64,000 bases of DNA from Paenibacillus illinoisensis NBRC 15959 (GTDB taxonomy: Bacteria; Bacillota; Bacilli; Paenibacillales; Paenibacillaceae). The translations under genes and the position numbers were made by a program. The notes beneath the pieces are model-generated. The model was given only the letters and a program-made list of their open reading frames with translations. It did no database searches and was not told the origin of the DNA. Numbering within the stretch: position 1 is the stretch's first letter; each line of letters begins with the position of its first letter. The stretch is taken from contig NZ_BIME01000001.1 in NCBI RefSeq assembly GCF_004000925.1, forward strand, positions 620,001 to 684,000, read 5' to 3'. Shown piece after piece: positions 7,690 through 16,515 of the stretch.

Positions 7690-8634
7690 TTGAATGCACC
7701 CTTATTTCGTGATCCCATCTTCGATGGAGCCGCTGATCCGGTCGTTGTATGGAACCGCGCTGAACAGACCTGGTGGATGATCTACACCAACCGCAGAGCT
7801 ACCGCAGGAGGACCGAAATTTGCCTGGGTTCATGGCACGGATCTCGGCGTTGCCTCATCGTCCGATGGAGGACAGACGTGGACCTATCGTGGTACGTTAA
7901 CCGGTTTGGAACATGAATGGGGACATAATACGTTCTGGGCGCCGGAAATTTTCTGGCATGATAACACGTATCACATGTATGTCAGTTATATTCAAGGCGT
8001 GCCCCATGACTGGCCGGATCATGACCGCCACATATTGCATTACACAAGCCCCGATCTGCTGACCTGGACATATCATGGCAAACTGGAGCTCAGCTCGGAC
8101 CGTGTCATTGATGCCTGTATTTATCCGCTGCCAGATGGTCGTTTTCGGATGTGGTACAAGGATGAGACTAACGCTTCTCATACCTATGCCGCAGACAGCA
8201 CAGATCTTTACCATTGGGATGTTATCGGTCCCGTCATTACAGGTCGCGCCCACGAAGGTCCCAACGTTTTTCGCTTTCATAACAGCTACTGGATGATCGT
8301 GGATGAATGGAGAGGACAGGCTGTATACCAATCGGATGATCTGGAGAATTGGGTATGGAACAGCATGATTCTCGATCAGCCGGGGACACGTGAAGACGAT
8401 GGCGTTATCGGTTTGCATGCAGATGTAGTGGTCCAGGATGATACAGCTTATATTTTCTACTTCACCCATCCCGATCGCATTGAAGGAGTAGATCATGCCA
8501 GTGAGCCTGCTCGTCGTTCCTCCATTCAAGCTGCACGCCTGGATGTTGTGGATGGGGTTATGGTCTGTAATCGGGATGAAGAGCTGCAATTACAGCTACG
8601 TCCAGAGACGGAAGAAAGTCATATTTCTGTTTGA
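7690..8634 (+). CDS. Glycoside hydrolase, five-bladed propeller (GH43-like)
   Basis: The 314-residue cytosolic protein is a five-bladed beta-propeller glycosidase of the GH43/GH32 superfamily. An aspartate in GAADP (D16) fits the catalytic base, D141 in DACIYP fits the pKa modulator, and E189 in AHEGPNVF fits the general acid. Blade repeats are visible as W-rich strands (FWAPEIFW, TWTYHGKL, ENWVWNS). No signal peptide is present, so it probably acts on imported oligosaccharides. Translation starts at TTG, with AAGGAGG 8 bases upstream. It heads the carbohydrate island and is followed by a bidirectional terminator. The exact specificity (arabinose, xylose, fructose) cannot be read. Confidence 0.8.
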   Translation: MNAPLFRDPIFDGAADPVVVWNRAEQTWWMIYTNRRATAGGPKFAWVHGTDLGVASSSDGGQTWTYRGTLTGLEHEWGHNTFWAPEIFWHDNTYHMYVSYIQGVPHDWPDHDRHILHYTSPDLLTWTYHGKLELSSDRVIDACIYPLPDGRFRMWYKDETNASHTYAADSTDLYHWDVIGPVITGRAHEGPNVFRFHNSYWMIVDEWRGQAVYQSDDLENWVWNSMILDQPGTREDDGVIGLHADVVVQDDTAYIFYFTHPDRIEGVDHASEPARRSSIQAARLDVVDGVMVCNRDEELQLQLRPETEESHISV

Positions 8635-8683
8635 ACCACATGAGGTAGATGATTAGCATCCTTTATATTGTGAAACAAACCCG

Positions 8684-8732
8684 AAAAGACCTGAACAAGT
8701 TCCTGCTGCTGCAGGCTTAATCAGGTCCTTTT
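8684..8732. terminator. Bidirectional terminator between the glycosidase and AraC genes
   Basis: AAAAGACCTGA (8684-8694) pairs with TCAGGTC (8721-8727), with an inner CCTG/CAGG pair. A T-run follows on the plus strand and an A-run precedes it, so it can end both convergent genes. Confidence 0.75.
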
Positions 8733-8769
8733 GTATGATCAGTGCATGATCCTGTAATCGCTGCATCGA

Positions 8770-9642
8770 TTATGATGGACGCGACTTCCCATCCCCCTGC
8801 CTGTATGTTCGTGGAGACATCTGTACGGTTCGCTTGAACACTTTGCCAAAATGAGAAAAGTTGCTGAAGCCTGCCCGCCAGGCGATCTCCGTAATGGAAT
8901 CCTCGCTCTCGCGCAGCAGTCGCTGCGCTTCCTTCACGCGAAGCAAATTCAAATAATCAATGAAGGTAAAACCCGTGGTTTGTTTAAACAATCGACTGAG
9001 GTAATGCGGACTGATTCGAAATTCTGCCGCAACTTCTGGCAGGGTAAGAGGGTTCCGATAATTATCATTCAAGTAGCGAACAACGGCTTGTGTCTTGGGA
9101 TGAAGGACCGGCTCGCTCTCTACTGGATATACCCTCCCCTGCTCCTGATTGCGATACGCGATCAGCAGCAATTCAATGGAGCGGTGGCGCAGCAGCAGGC
9201 TGCTTCCAGCCTTAGGCTGAATCATCTCATCGATCATTTCATGAATGATCCGTTCTATGGTTTCGCTAATAGGTGATGGAAACCTTAACATCGGAACTTC
9301 CCATTCAAAGGGCTCCTTTAATCCCTCCATCAACGCAGGGGCAATACTCATTTCTTTAAAAAGCTCCTGCTTCAGGTACAACACAATTCGTTCATGATCA
9401 GGCCTTCCGCTTTCCAGCGTCTTATGTACTGCATTTCGGTCAACGAATACAAAATCCCCTGCTTTGACATGGTAGGAACGGTCTTTAATAAAATAGATTC
9501 TTTCCCCCTTCAGGAGATAATAAAGCTCATAATGATCGTGGAGATGATCCGCGGTCATGGAATAATAGCCCACCCTGCGATCATATTCAATATCCAAATA
9601 TCCGGTGGAATCGTGGTAATCCGCTCGAAACGGCTGTGACAT
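8770..9642 (-). CDS. AraC family transcriptional regulator with cupin sensing domain
   Basis: The 290-residue regulator has an N-terminal cupin domain (HDHYELYYLLKGERIYFI, then VKAGDFVFVDRNAVH) that binds a sugar or similar effector. A double helix-turn-helix at about 185-285 follows (LTLPEVAAEFRISPHYLSRL; ITEIAWRAGFSNFSHFGKVF). An AAGGGGG site lies 7 bases before the ATG. It faces away from the Gfo/Idh/MocA gene across a 125-base gap and converges on the glycosidase gene, so it most likely controls one or both neighbours. It probably acts with the YesM/YesN pair downstream. Confidence 0.92.
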   Translation of the reverse strand: MSQPFRADYHDSTGYLDIEYDRRVGYYSMTADHLHDHYELYYLLKGERIYFIKDRSYHVKAGDFVFVDRNAVHKTLESGRPDHERIVLYLKQELFKEMSIAPALMEGLKEPFEWEVPMLRFPSPISETIERIIHEMIDEMIQPKAGSSLLLRHRSIELLLIAYRNQEQGRVYPVESEPVLHPKTQAVVRYLNDNYRNPLTLPEVAAEFRISPHYLSRLFKQTTGFTFIDYLNLLRVKEAQRLLRESEDSITEIAWRAGFSNFSHFGKVFKRTVQMSPRTYRQGDGKSRPS

Positions 9643-9686
9643 GAAGCAGCCCCCTTTTCAAGGATTATAGCAAAATAAGCGGGGTT

Positions 9687-9700
9687 TGAAAGCGATTACG
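9687..9700. promoter_or_regulatory. Candidate cre-like site between the AraC and oxidoreductase genes
   Basis: TGAAAGCGATTACG matches 12 of 14 cre positions and lies midway between the two divergent starts at 9642 and 9768. Confidence 0.35.
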
Positions 9701-9767
9701 CAAAAAATGCGGCGAAAGAAGTATTCCCTTGTTATAGGCTAGAGCTATATTCAAGGAGGCGATAGAT

Positions 9768-11057
9768 ATGGGTAGCAAAAAACGCTATGTACTGGTCGGC
9801 ACCGGTGGCCGTGCAGAATTTTTTTATGGAGCACTAGCGAAAAATTTCCGTGAACAATCCGAGCTTGCAGCTTTTTGTGATATTAATCAAACGCGGATGA
9901 ATTATGCGAATCAACTGCTGAGAGAACGATATCAATACAAGGAGGTTCCTACCTATACAGCAGACCAGTTTGACCAGATGATTGAGAACGAGAAACCCGA
10001 TGCCGTCATTGTGACCAGCGTTGACCGTACGCATCACAAGTACATTATTCGAGCGATGGAGCTTGGATGTGACGTCGTGACCGAGAAACCCATGACCATC
10101 GATGAGCACAAATGCCAGGATATCCTCGATGCTGCCAAACGAACCGGGCGAAATATCCGCGTTACCTTCAACTACCGATATGCTCCCCATCATACCAAGA
10201 TTCGTGAGCTGATCATGAACGATACCATCGGTAAAGTAACCTCCGTTCATTTTGAATGGCTGCTTAATACCCGGCACGGTGCAGACTACTTCCGTCGCTG
10301 GCACCGCGACAAACGTAACAGCGGCGGCTTACTCGTTCATAAATCCACCCATCATTTTGATCTCGTCAATTTCTGGATTGGCTCCCAGCCCGAAACGGTC
10401 TTTGCCTTCGGCGATCTCATGTATTATGGGCGTGAAAATGCTGAAGAACGAGGCGTTACCCAATTTTATAACCGCGCAACGGGCAATCCGCTCGCTCAGG
10501 AAGATCCGTTTGCCCTCCATCTGGATTCGGATGCTCACCTCAAAGCGATGTACCTGGATGCGGAGCCCGAGGACGGCTACCAGCGCGATCAGAGCGTATT
10601 CGGGGATGGCATTAACATTGAGGATACGATGGGCGTGCTCGTCCAGTATCAGAACAAAGCCATTTTGACGTATTCGCTTGTCGCCTATCAGCCGTGGGAA
10701 GGATACCGTATAGCCATTAACGGCACCAAAGGCCGGATCGAGATGTCCATCGTTGAACAGTCCTATGTCAATTCACTCGGGGACAAAAGTCTCGAAGGTG
10801 CCCTGATCGGAAAAACCCTTCGTGTGCTGCCCATGTTCGATGCTCCATATGAAGTGCAAGTCGAAGAGAAAAAAGGCGGCCATGGCGGTGGAGACCCCGT
10901 TCTGCTTAATGATCTGTTCGGCGAGCCTGCAGAAGATCCGTATGCCCGTGCTGCCAACCATATTGATGGAGCAAGATCGATCCTGACCGGTATTGCAGCC
11001 AATCGTGCAATTTCAACCGGGATGCCGGTCCACATTAAGAACCTGGTTCAGTTTTAA
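9768..11057 (+). CDS. Gfo/Idh/MocA family sugar oxidoreductase
   Basis: The 429-residue enzyme has an N-terminal NAD(P)-binding Rossmann fold: VLVGTGGRAEFF is a GxGxxA/G-type loop, and FCDINQTR carries the aspartate after strand beta-2. The EKPMTIDEHKCQ block contains the catalytic lysine of the family. HKSTHHFDLVNFWIG provides the HxxxxHxxD-like substrate-binding histidines. Members oxidise or epimerise sugars and sugar acids. The protein is about 70 residues longer than inositol dehydrogenases because of an insert near 220-270 (YYGRENAEERGVTQFYNRA). AAGGAGG precedes the ATG by 8 bases. A terminator follows, separating it from the two-component genes. Confidence 0.9.
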   Translation: MGSKKRYVLVGTGGRAEFFYGALAKNFREQSELAAFCDINQTRMNYANQLLRERYQYKEVPTYTADQFDQMIENEKPDAVIVTSVDRTHHKYIIRAMELGCDVVTEKPMTIDEHKCQDILDAAKRTGRNIRVTFNYRYAPHHTKIRELIMNDTIGKVTSVHFEWLLNTRHGADYFRRWHRDKRNSGGLLVHKSTHHFDLVNFWIGSQPETVFAFGDLMYYGRENAEERGVTQFYNRATGNPLAQEDPFALHLDSDAHLKAMYLDAEPEDGYQRDQSVFGDGINIEDTMGVLVQYQNKAILTYSLVAYQPWEGYRIAINGTKGRIEMSIVEQSYVNSLGDKSLEGALIGKTLRVLPMFDAPYEVQVEEKKGGHGGGDPVLLNDLFGEPAEDPYARAANHIDGARSILTGIAANRAISTGMPVHIKNLVQF

Positions 11058-11096
11058 TTTGATGGAAAGTTGATCCTACAACGGTCATGATTCAAG

Positions 11097-11121
11097 GCTG
11101 CGTATTTACGCGGTCTTTTTT
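11097..11121 (+). terminator. Rho-independent terminator after the oxidoreductase gene
   Basis: GCTGCGTA pairs with TACGCGGT (two G-T pairs) around a 2-base loop, and is followed by TCTTTTTT. Confidence 0.7.
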
Positions 11122-11190
11122 CCATTTGCAATCTCTTCTTAAGAACCAAAAGCGAACATTGATTAATCACCAAGTTGAAGGAGGAAATGG

Positions 11191-13008
11191 ATGTTCTTTT
11201 CATTAAAAAGCCGATTAATTGCCTTAATTCTTGTCCTGTTCGTCCTCTCGTTCGGCACGCTCTCCTTCCTGTTGTTTGCGGAGTCCCGGGCTGTAATCCG
11301 TTCCTATATCGAATCCTCTGCTCTCGAGAAAATGGAGGAATACGGCTCTTACATCGATATGGTACAAATGCAAATTTATGATGTAGCCTCTCTCGTCTTC
11401 AATAGCGATATGGCGAAAAACTGGGATAATGCCATGAGTGATCCACAACTGTCCGAGGGAGAGAAAATGCTGGCTAACCTCGCCATGAGCCGCTTTCTGA
11501 CGCAGGCAACGAACAGCTATACCAGCATTTCGGATGTGTCCATCTATCGGCTGAACGGGCTTCGGATTGGCGGCGAAAATCAGGTCGTTAACAATCCTTC
11601 GTTTTTGCAAGAACCATGGTATACGAACTTCTTCACATCCGGTGACAGGTGGCTCGCTGCACATACCGACGTTCATGAAAGGGTCAGGGACCATGGCAAC
11701 CCGGTGGTCAGCCTGCTTATGCCTCTGGGTACCTTCCATCATGCTACAGCGCGGAATGTCATGAAGGTCAATGTAAGCGAGTCCTATTTTCTCGAACCCC
11801 TCAGCCGGATTCATCTGGCCAAGAACAGCACCATTTTTCTGCTAAATGAACAAGGGTTGCCCCTCCTCTCCCAACAAGCACATGAGCTTGGGACCGGAAC
11901 TCTATCCGACATCGAACATATTCGAAACCGCACACCAAAATCAGGTGTTGAATACCTGACCAATGATGTGGGCGGGCGAGACATGATGGTATACAAAAAA
12001 CTTGGGCGCACAGGCTGGACGCTGGTAGGTCTGGCACCGGAAAAAGAGATGTATTCCTCTCTGCATAAACTCCAGACGACAACATTCGTGGTGACAATTG
12101 CCGTAATCCTGGTGTCCCTGTGTGCTGCGGCCTGGCTGTCCTACGGCGTAACCAAGCCCTTAACCCGCCTGGTTCTGGCAATGAGACAGGTACAGCGGGG
12201 TGCGTTTGATCAGGCCGAATCCCTGCTTCCCCCAGACCAGAATGTGAAGAGCGAGATTAGTTATGTGATATCTACATTTCGCTACATGATCATCCGCCTC
12301 AGACAGCATATCCAGAATGAATTTGAGCTGAAGCTGCTTCGACAGCAGGCGGAGTATAAGGCTCTCCTCATGCAGATCAATCCGCATTTTATGTTCAACA
12401 CGCTGGAACTGGTCAGCAGTCTCGCGATGCAGCGGCGAACGGACGAAACTGTGCAGGTCATTGAGGATCTTGGGAAAATGATGAGGTACTCCATGCATAC
12501 GAATGATGATCGTGTGCCACTGGCTGAGGAACTCACCTACGTCCGCCACTACATCTCCATTCTTCAAACCCGCTTCGGACCCAAGCTCGATATTTCCACC
12601 CAAGAATCGGGCAGGCTGGATCACCTTGTCTTGGTCAAGTTTATTCTGCAGCCGCTGATCGAGAATGCAGTCAAATACAGTTTTCAACATCAAACGACTG
12701 CTCGGGTGCGTATTCGAATCTGCAGGAACAAGGAACGCCTGCACCTCCAGATTAAGGACAATGGTCCGGGGATGCCTCTGGACATCATCTCCAGACTGCA
12801 GGATCCTGAGACCGGTACAGCACAACTCGAACCGATGCTTCGCCATTCAAGCTGGCATATCGGACTTGGCAATGTGGTTGCCCGGTGCCGGCTGCATTAC
12901 GGTTCCCTCTTTGCCATTCATATAACGAACGGGGATACCCAGGGCACTTGTATTGAACTGGTTCTACCCGTACAGGAGGAAAAACATGTACAACGTATTG
13001 ATCGCTGA
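11191..13008 (+). CDS. YesM-type membrane sensor histidine kinase
   Basis: The 605-residue kinase has TM1 at about 8-30, an extracellular sensing domain (~31-296), TM2 at about 297-318, a HAMP linker (TKPLTRLVLAMRQVQRGAF) and a His_kinase domain. The phospho-acceptor is H399 in QINPHFMFNTLE. The N box is FILQPLIENAVKYS and the G box is KDNGPGMPL. This is the LytS/YesM class that senses sugars, usually with the help of the adjacent binding protein. GAAGGAGG lies before the ATG. It overlaps the response-regulator start by 23 bases, so both are made together to control the transporter genes immediately downstream. Confidence 0.95.
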   Translation: MFFSLKSRLIALILVLFVLSFGTLSFLLFAESRAVIRSYIESSALEKMEEYGSYIDMVQMQIYDVASLVFNSDMAKNWDNAMSDPQLSEGEKMLANLAMSRFLTQATNSYTSISDVSIYRLNGLRIGGENQVVNNPSFLQEPWYTNFFTSGDRWLAAHTDVHERVRDHGNPVVSLLMPLGTFHHATARNVMKVNVSESYFLEPLSRIHLAKNSTIFLLNEQGLPLLSQQAHELGTGTLSDIEHIRNRTPKSGVEYLTNDVGGRDMMVYKKLGRTGWTLVGLAPEKEMYSSLHKLQTTTFVVTIAVILVSLCAAAWLSYGVTKPLTRLVLAMRQVQRGAFDQAESLLPPDQNVKSEISYVISTFRYMIIRLRQHIQNEFELKLLRQQAEYKALLMQINPHFMFNTLELVSSLAMQRRTDETVQVIEDLGKMMRYSMHTNDDRVPLAEELTYVRHYISILQTRFGPKLDISTQESGRLDHLVLVKFILQPLIENAVKYSFQHQTTARVRIRICRNKERLHLQIKDNGPGMPLDIISRLQDPETGTAQLEPMLRHSSWHIGLGNVVARCRLHYGSLFAIHITNGDTQGTCIELVLPVQEEKHVQRIDR

Positions 13009-14587
13009 TGATGAGATTGAGGTCCGTGAAGGCCTGAAGCTGAAAGCCGACTGGAGTGGAATGGGCTTTGCCATCTCAGGAGAGGCCGCAAACGGAGTGG
13101 AAGCCGCTCGGTTGCTCCAATCGGGACACTATGACTTGCTCCTGACTGATATGAATATGCCGGTCATGGATGGAGTGCAGCTGCTCGACATCTGTAGAAC
13201 CCACAATCCATCCATCGAAATCATGATCATCACGGGATATGAGGACTTCCAATATGCCAGAGCCGGTGTTCGTAATCATGCCATGGACTACTTATTAAAG
13301 CCGGTAACCAGGGGAGAATTGAAAGCGGCTTTGATCAAAATCAAGGAGGAGCTGGATAAGAAACGCAAGGCTCGGGATGAATCCGAAAGGATCCAATGGC
13401 GCCTGTCCCAATACTATCAACAGATGAAAACACACTTTATTATGGATCTCGTCAAAGGTAACAAGCTCCCTCCTTCTTCACTGCCTGAACGAATCCGATT
13501 ATTTCATCTGGAAGAATGGCAGCATTCCGAGGTCTGCTTCCTGACTGCAGGTTTGCGGGAAACAAACCATGCTCCTGCTTCCGAAATCCGGATTCCGGAG
13601 GACATGCATCTCCCATTCCAAATGGTCTGTCACGAGATTGCTGAATCTTATACGGGAACTGCACTTGTATTTCAGGACACAGCTCATCCTGGAATCATGC
13701 ATTTCATGATCTTGGACGGAATGCAGCATGAATTCGTGGAAAGGCTCCGCATACAGATCATGTCCTATCTGACAATGGAAATGCAGATTGGAATTGGGCT
13801 GACGGTGGCTGGACTCGAACGCTGGAAGGAAGGGTACGTCCACTCCCTGCTGGCATGGAACCTGGCCGGACGCCAGTCTGGGTACGCTCAGACAACAGAG
13901 GTAACTGATCACAGTCCACTGATTCCCGAGGAGATCAACCGCGCCATGCATCGATGTCTTCTCCGAGGGGACCTGGATTCCTTTCGCAGCATGATTCGAA
14001 AAGAGCTGGACGATGCCTTTCACAGATCTACTTCCCGTTTAATCCGCTGTCTATTGCAAATTTCACTGCTGATGGAGTCTGCCGCCATGGACTACATGCG
14101 ACATGCTTATGGCACACCATCTCGCTGGATCTCTCCTGAATGGGTACTGTGGCTGGAGACTCCCGAACAAGCAGAACGGCTGCTGATGCAATGGGCACAG
14201 GATTTTGTAGACGGGCAGCAGCCATCCGAGACCACAGAAGCAACCATGATCGAATCAGCGAAATGTTATATCGATGAAAACTACATGCAGGAAATTACGC
14301 TCACCTCCATCGCAGAGCAATTTAACTATCACCCTTCCTATTTCTCTGAAATGTTCAAGGAAGGTGCAGGCATCTCATTTATTCAATATTTGACGGAAAC
14401 CCGGATGAAACACGCAACACGCTTACTGAAGGAAACTCAATTGAGTGTATGGGATATCACTGAGCTTACAGGCTTCTCTTCCCCGAGCTATTTCAGCGCC
14501 CGCTTCAAAAAGGTGCACCACATGAGTCCTTCCGAGTACCGGGTGCTTCAATCCGAAAAAATCACTAATGAGAATCCGAAGAAATGA
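12986..14587 (+). CDS. YesN-type response regulator with AraC DNA-binding domain
   Basis: The 533-residue protein has a receiver domain at 1-120: DDE (8-10), phospho-acceptor D55 in LLLTDMNMPV, and the conserved lysine in DYLLKPV. A long connector follows, then an AraC double helix-turn-helix at ~430-530 (ITLTSIAEQFNYHPSYFSEM; VWDITELTGFSSPSYFSARF). The start is ATG at 12986, because AGGAGG lies 6 bases upstream; the frame is open 33 bases further but begins inside the kinase gene without a ribosome site. It is the partner of the preceding kinase and probably activates the operon beginning at 14714. Confidence 0.95.
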   Translation: MYNVLIADDEIEVREGLKLKADWSGMGFAISGEAANGVEAARLLQSGHYDLLLTDMNMPVMDGVQLLDICRTHNPSIEIMIITGYEDFQYARAGVRNHAMDYLLKPVTRGELKAALIKIKEELDKKRKARDESERIQWRLSQYYQQMKTHFIMDLVKGNKLPPSSLPERIRLFHLEEWQHSEVCFLTAGLRETNHAPASEIRIPEDMHLPFQMVCHEIAESYTGTALVFQDTAHPGIMHFMILDGMQHEFVERLRIQIMSYLTMEMQIGIGLTVAGLERWKEGYVHSLLAWNLAGRQSGYAQTTEVTDHSPLIPEEINRAMHRCLLRGDLDSFRSMIRKELDDAFHRSTSRLIRCLLQISLLMESAAMDYMRHAYGTPSRWISPEWVLWLETPEQAERLLMQWAQDFVDGQQPSETTEATMIESAKCYIDENYMQEITLTSIAEQFNYHPSYFSEMFKEGAGISFIQYLTETRMKHATRLLKETQLSVWDITELTGFSSPSYFSARFKKVHHMSPSEYRVLQSEKITNENPKK

Positions 14588-14713
14588 GATTCCGGCCGCA
14601 TCGGCTCCCAGGTAAGATGAGGTTATCAGGACGTTCATCGCTTATCATGTAAGCGGATTCAGTTATTGGAATTGTGAATGTTCAACCACTCTTAGCCTGA
14701 AGGGAGGCAAATC

Positions 14714-15628
14714 ATGAAAAAAATGTCCACGCCCTTATATGGCCAGCAAAATAAGACAGCCTACTTGTTCCTGTTGCCTTGGCTGATCGGACTGTTCTGT
14801 CTAACGCTAGGGCCAATGGCTGCATCGCTGTACTTATCCATGACCAAATTCAATCTGTTATCACCGCCGACGTGGACGGGGCTCAGCAACTATGTGCAAA
14901 TCTTCAGTGAAGACGATACATTTCGCAGATCGCTTGGACTGACCTTCTTTTATGTATTCTTGTCCGTCCCGCTCCGCCTCGCCTTTGCGCTGCTGATAGC
15001 GATGGCGCTAAACAAAGGCATTCGCGGCCTCGGTATTTATCGAACCGTGTATTACATCCCTTCCCTTTTGGGAGGAAGTGTTGCCATCGCCATCGTATGG
15101 CGCCAAATTTTTGACGGTAACGGACTCGTCAATCAATTCCTGAACTGGTTCGGCATAGCGGGACCTTCCTGGATTGCACATCCCGACTATGTCATTTATA
15201 CCATAGTGACCTTATCCGTGTGGCAATTCGGTTCGGCGATGGTGATCTTCCTCGCTGGTCTGAAGCAGATTCCAGCCGACCTTTACGAAGCGTCGGATGT
15301 GGACGGTGCGAGCAAGCTGCGTCAATTTTTCCGCATCACGCTGCCCATGCTGTCACCGGTCATTTTTTTCAACCTGATCATGAGCATGATCAATTCCTTC
15401 CAGGCCTTCACTCCGGCATATGTCATCGGTGATGGTCGCGGAGGCCCACTTGATGCCACCATGTTCTACACCCTGTATTTGTATCTGAAAGGCTTCTCGT
15501 TCTTTGATATGGGTTACGCCTCGGCACTCGCCTGGATCATGTTGGTCATTATCGGTATATTCACAGCTATCGTCTTTCTCACATCCAGGTTCTGGGTATT
15601 CTATGGCGACAATCAGGAGGGGAGGTAA
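14714..15628 (+). CDS. CUT1 sugar ABC transporter permease (MalF/LacF type)
   Basis: The 304-residue membrane protein has six predicted transmembrane segments. The ATPase-contact EAA loop reads YEASDVDGASKLRQFFRITLP (near 190-210), matching EAAxxDGAxxxxxFxxixlP. It forms the import channel with the next permease. An AGGGAGG site lies 6 bases before the ATG. The stop codon overlaps the next start (TAATG). No ATPase gene is nearby; CUT1 systems of Bacilli commonly borrow a shared MsmX/MsmK ATPase. Confidence 0.95.
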   Translation: MKKMSTPLYGQQNKTAYLFLLPWLIGLFCLTLGPMAASLYLSMTKFNLLSPPTWTGLSNYVQIFSEDDTFRRSLGLTFFYVFLSVPLRLAFALLIAMALNKGIRGLGIYRTVYYIPSLLGGSVAIAIVWRQIFDGNGLVNQFLNWFGIAGPSWIAHPDYVIYTIVTLSVWQFGSAMVIFLAGLKQIPADLYEASDVDGASKLRQFFRITLPMLSPVIFFNLIMSMINSFQAFTPAYVIGDGRGGPLDATMFYTLYLYLKGFSFFDMGYASALAWIMLVIIGIFTAIVFLTSRFWVFYGDNQEGR

Positions 15629-16473
15629 TGCATATGCCGTTCAAACGAAAGCTCATTCAAACCGGGAGACACACGGTCATTGTTCTCCTTGGTCTGCTGA
15701 TGCTGTACCCCGTGTTATGGCTGATCTTCAGTTCGTTCAAACCTAACCATCTAATCTTTACGAACAGCAGTCTGATTCCAACCAGCTTCACACTGGATCA
15801 TTACGTGAATGGCTGGAAAGGATTACAGGGCGTTTCCTTCGGCCGATTCTTCGGCAATTCGGCACTCATCTCGGTCATGAGCGTTCTGGGAAATGTTATC
15901 TCCTGTTCGCTCGCTGCCTATGCTTTTTCCAGACTCCGCTTCAAGTTAAAAACGCTGTGGTTCAGCATCATGCTGGTCACGATTATGCTGCCTTACCATG
16001 TAACGCTTGTACCTCAATATATTCTGTATAACGAGCTGCAGTGGATCAATACGTATTTCCCGCTTATTTTGCCTAAATGGCTGGCACAGGACTCCTTCTT
16101 CATTCTGCTTATGGTGCAATTTATCCGCGGTATTCCGCGGGAGCTCGACGAGAGCGCAACGATTGACGGGTGCGGACAGTCGCAGATTTTTTTCCGAATC
16201 GTGGTGCCTCTCCTTGTTCCTGCATTGATCACAACGGCAATCTTCACCTTTATCTGGAGCTGGGATGATTTCTTCAGCCAGATGATTTACCTAAGCAAGA
16301 TCGATCTGTTCACCGTACAGCTGGGCATACGTTCCCTGTTTGATCCATCAGGACAATCCGATTGGGGAGCATTGCTTGCCATGTCCACGTTATCCCTGCT
16401 CCCTGTAACGATCATCTTTTTGGTATTTCAGCGCTATTTTCTCGAAGGCATTGCTACTACCGGTCTGAAGTAA
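15628..16473 (+). CDS. CUT1 sugar ABC transporter permease (MalG/LacG type)
   Basis: The 281-residue partner permease has six predicted membrane segments. Its EAA loop is LDESATIDGCGQSQIFFRIV, a good match to the MalG family. Start choice: ATG at 15628 overlaps the previous stop and has AGGAGG 7 bases upstream; ATG at 15634 with its own GGGAGG is equally possible and would remove two residues. The binding-protein gene follows 42 bases later. Confidence 0.95.
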   Translation: MHMPFKRKLIQTGRHTVIVLLGLLMLYPVLWLIFSSFKPNHLIFTNSSLIPTSFTLDHYVNGWKGLQGVSFGRFFGNSALISVMSVLGNVISCSLAAYAFSRLRFKLKTLWFSIMLVTIMLPYHVTLVPQYILYNELQWINTYFPLILPKWLAQDSFFILLMVQFIRGIPRELDESATIDGCGQSQIFFRIVVPLLVPALITTAIFTFIWSWDDFFSQMIYLSKIDLFTVQLGIRSLFDPSGQSDWGALLAMSTLSLLPVTIIFLVFQRYFLEGIATTGLK

Positions 16474-16515
16474 GTTCTATTTTCGCAATCACCATATTCG
16501 TTAGGAGGATGAACG

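Noticed and set aside
7897..8589. A 230-codon open frame on the minus strand within the GH43-like gene
   Set aside because: It is fully antisense to a gene with clear glycosidase motifs and has no ribosome site or recognisable protein pattern.
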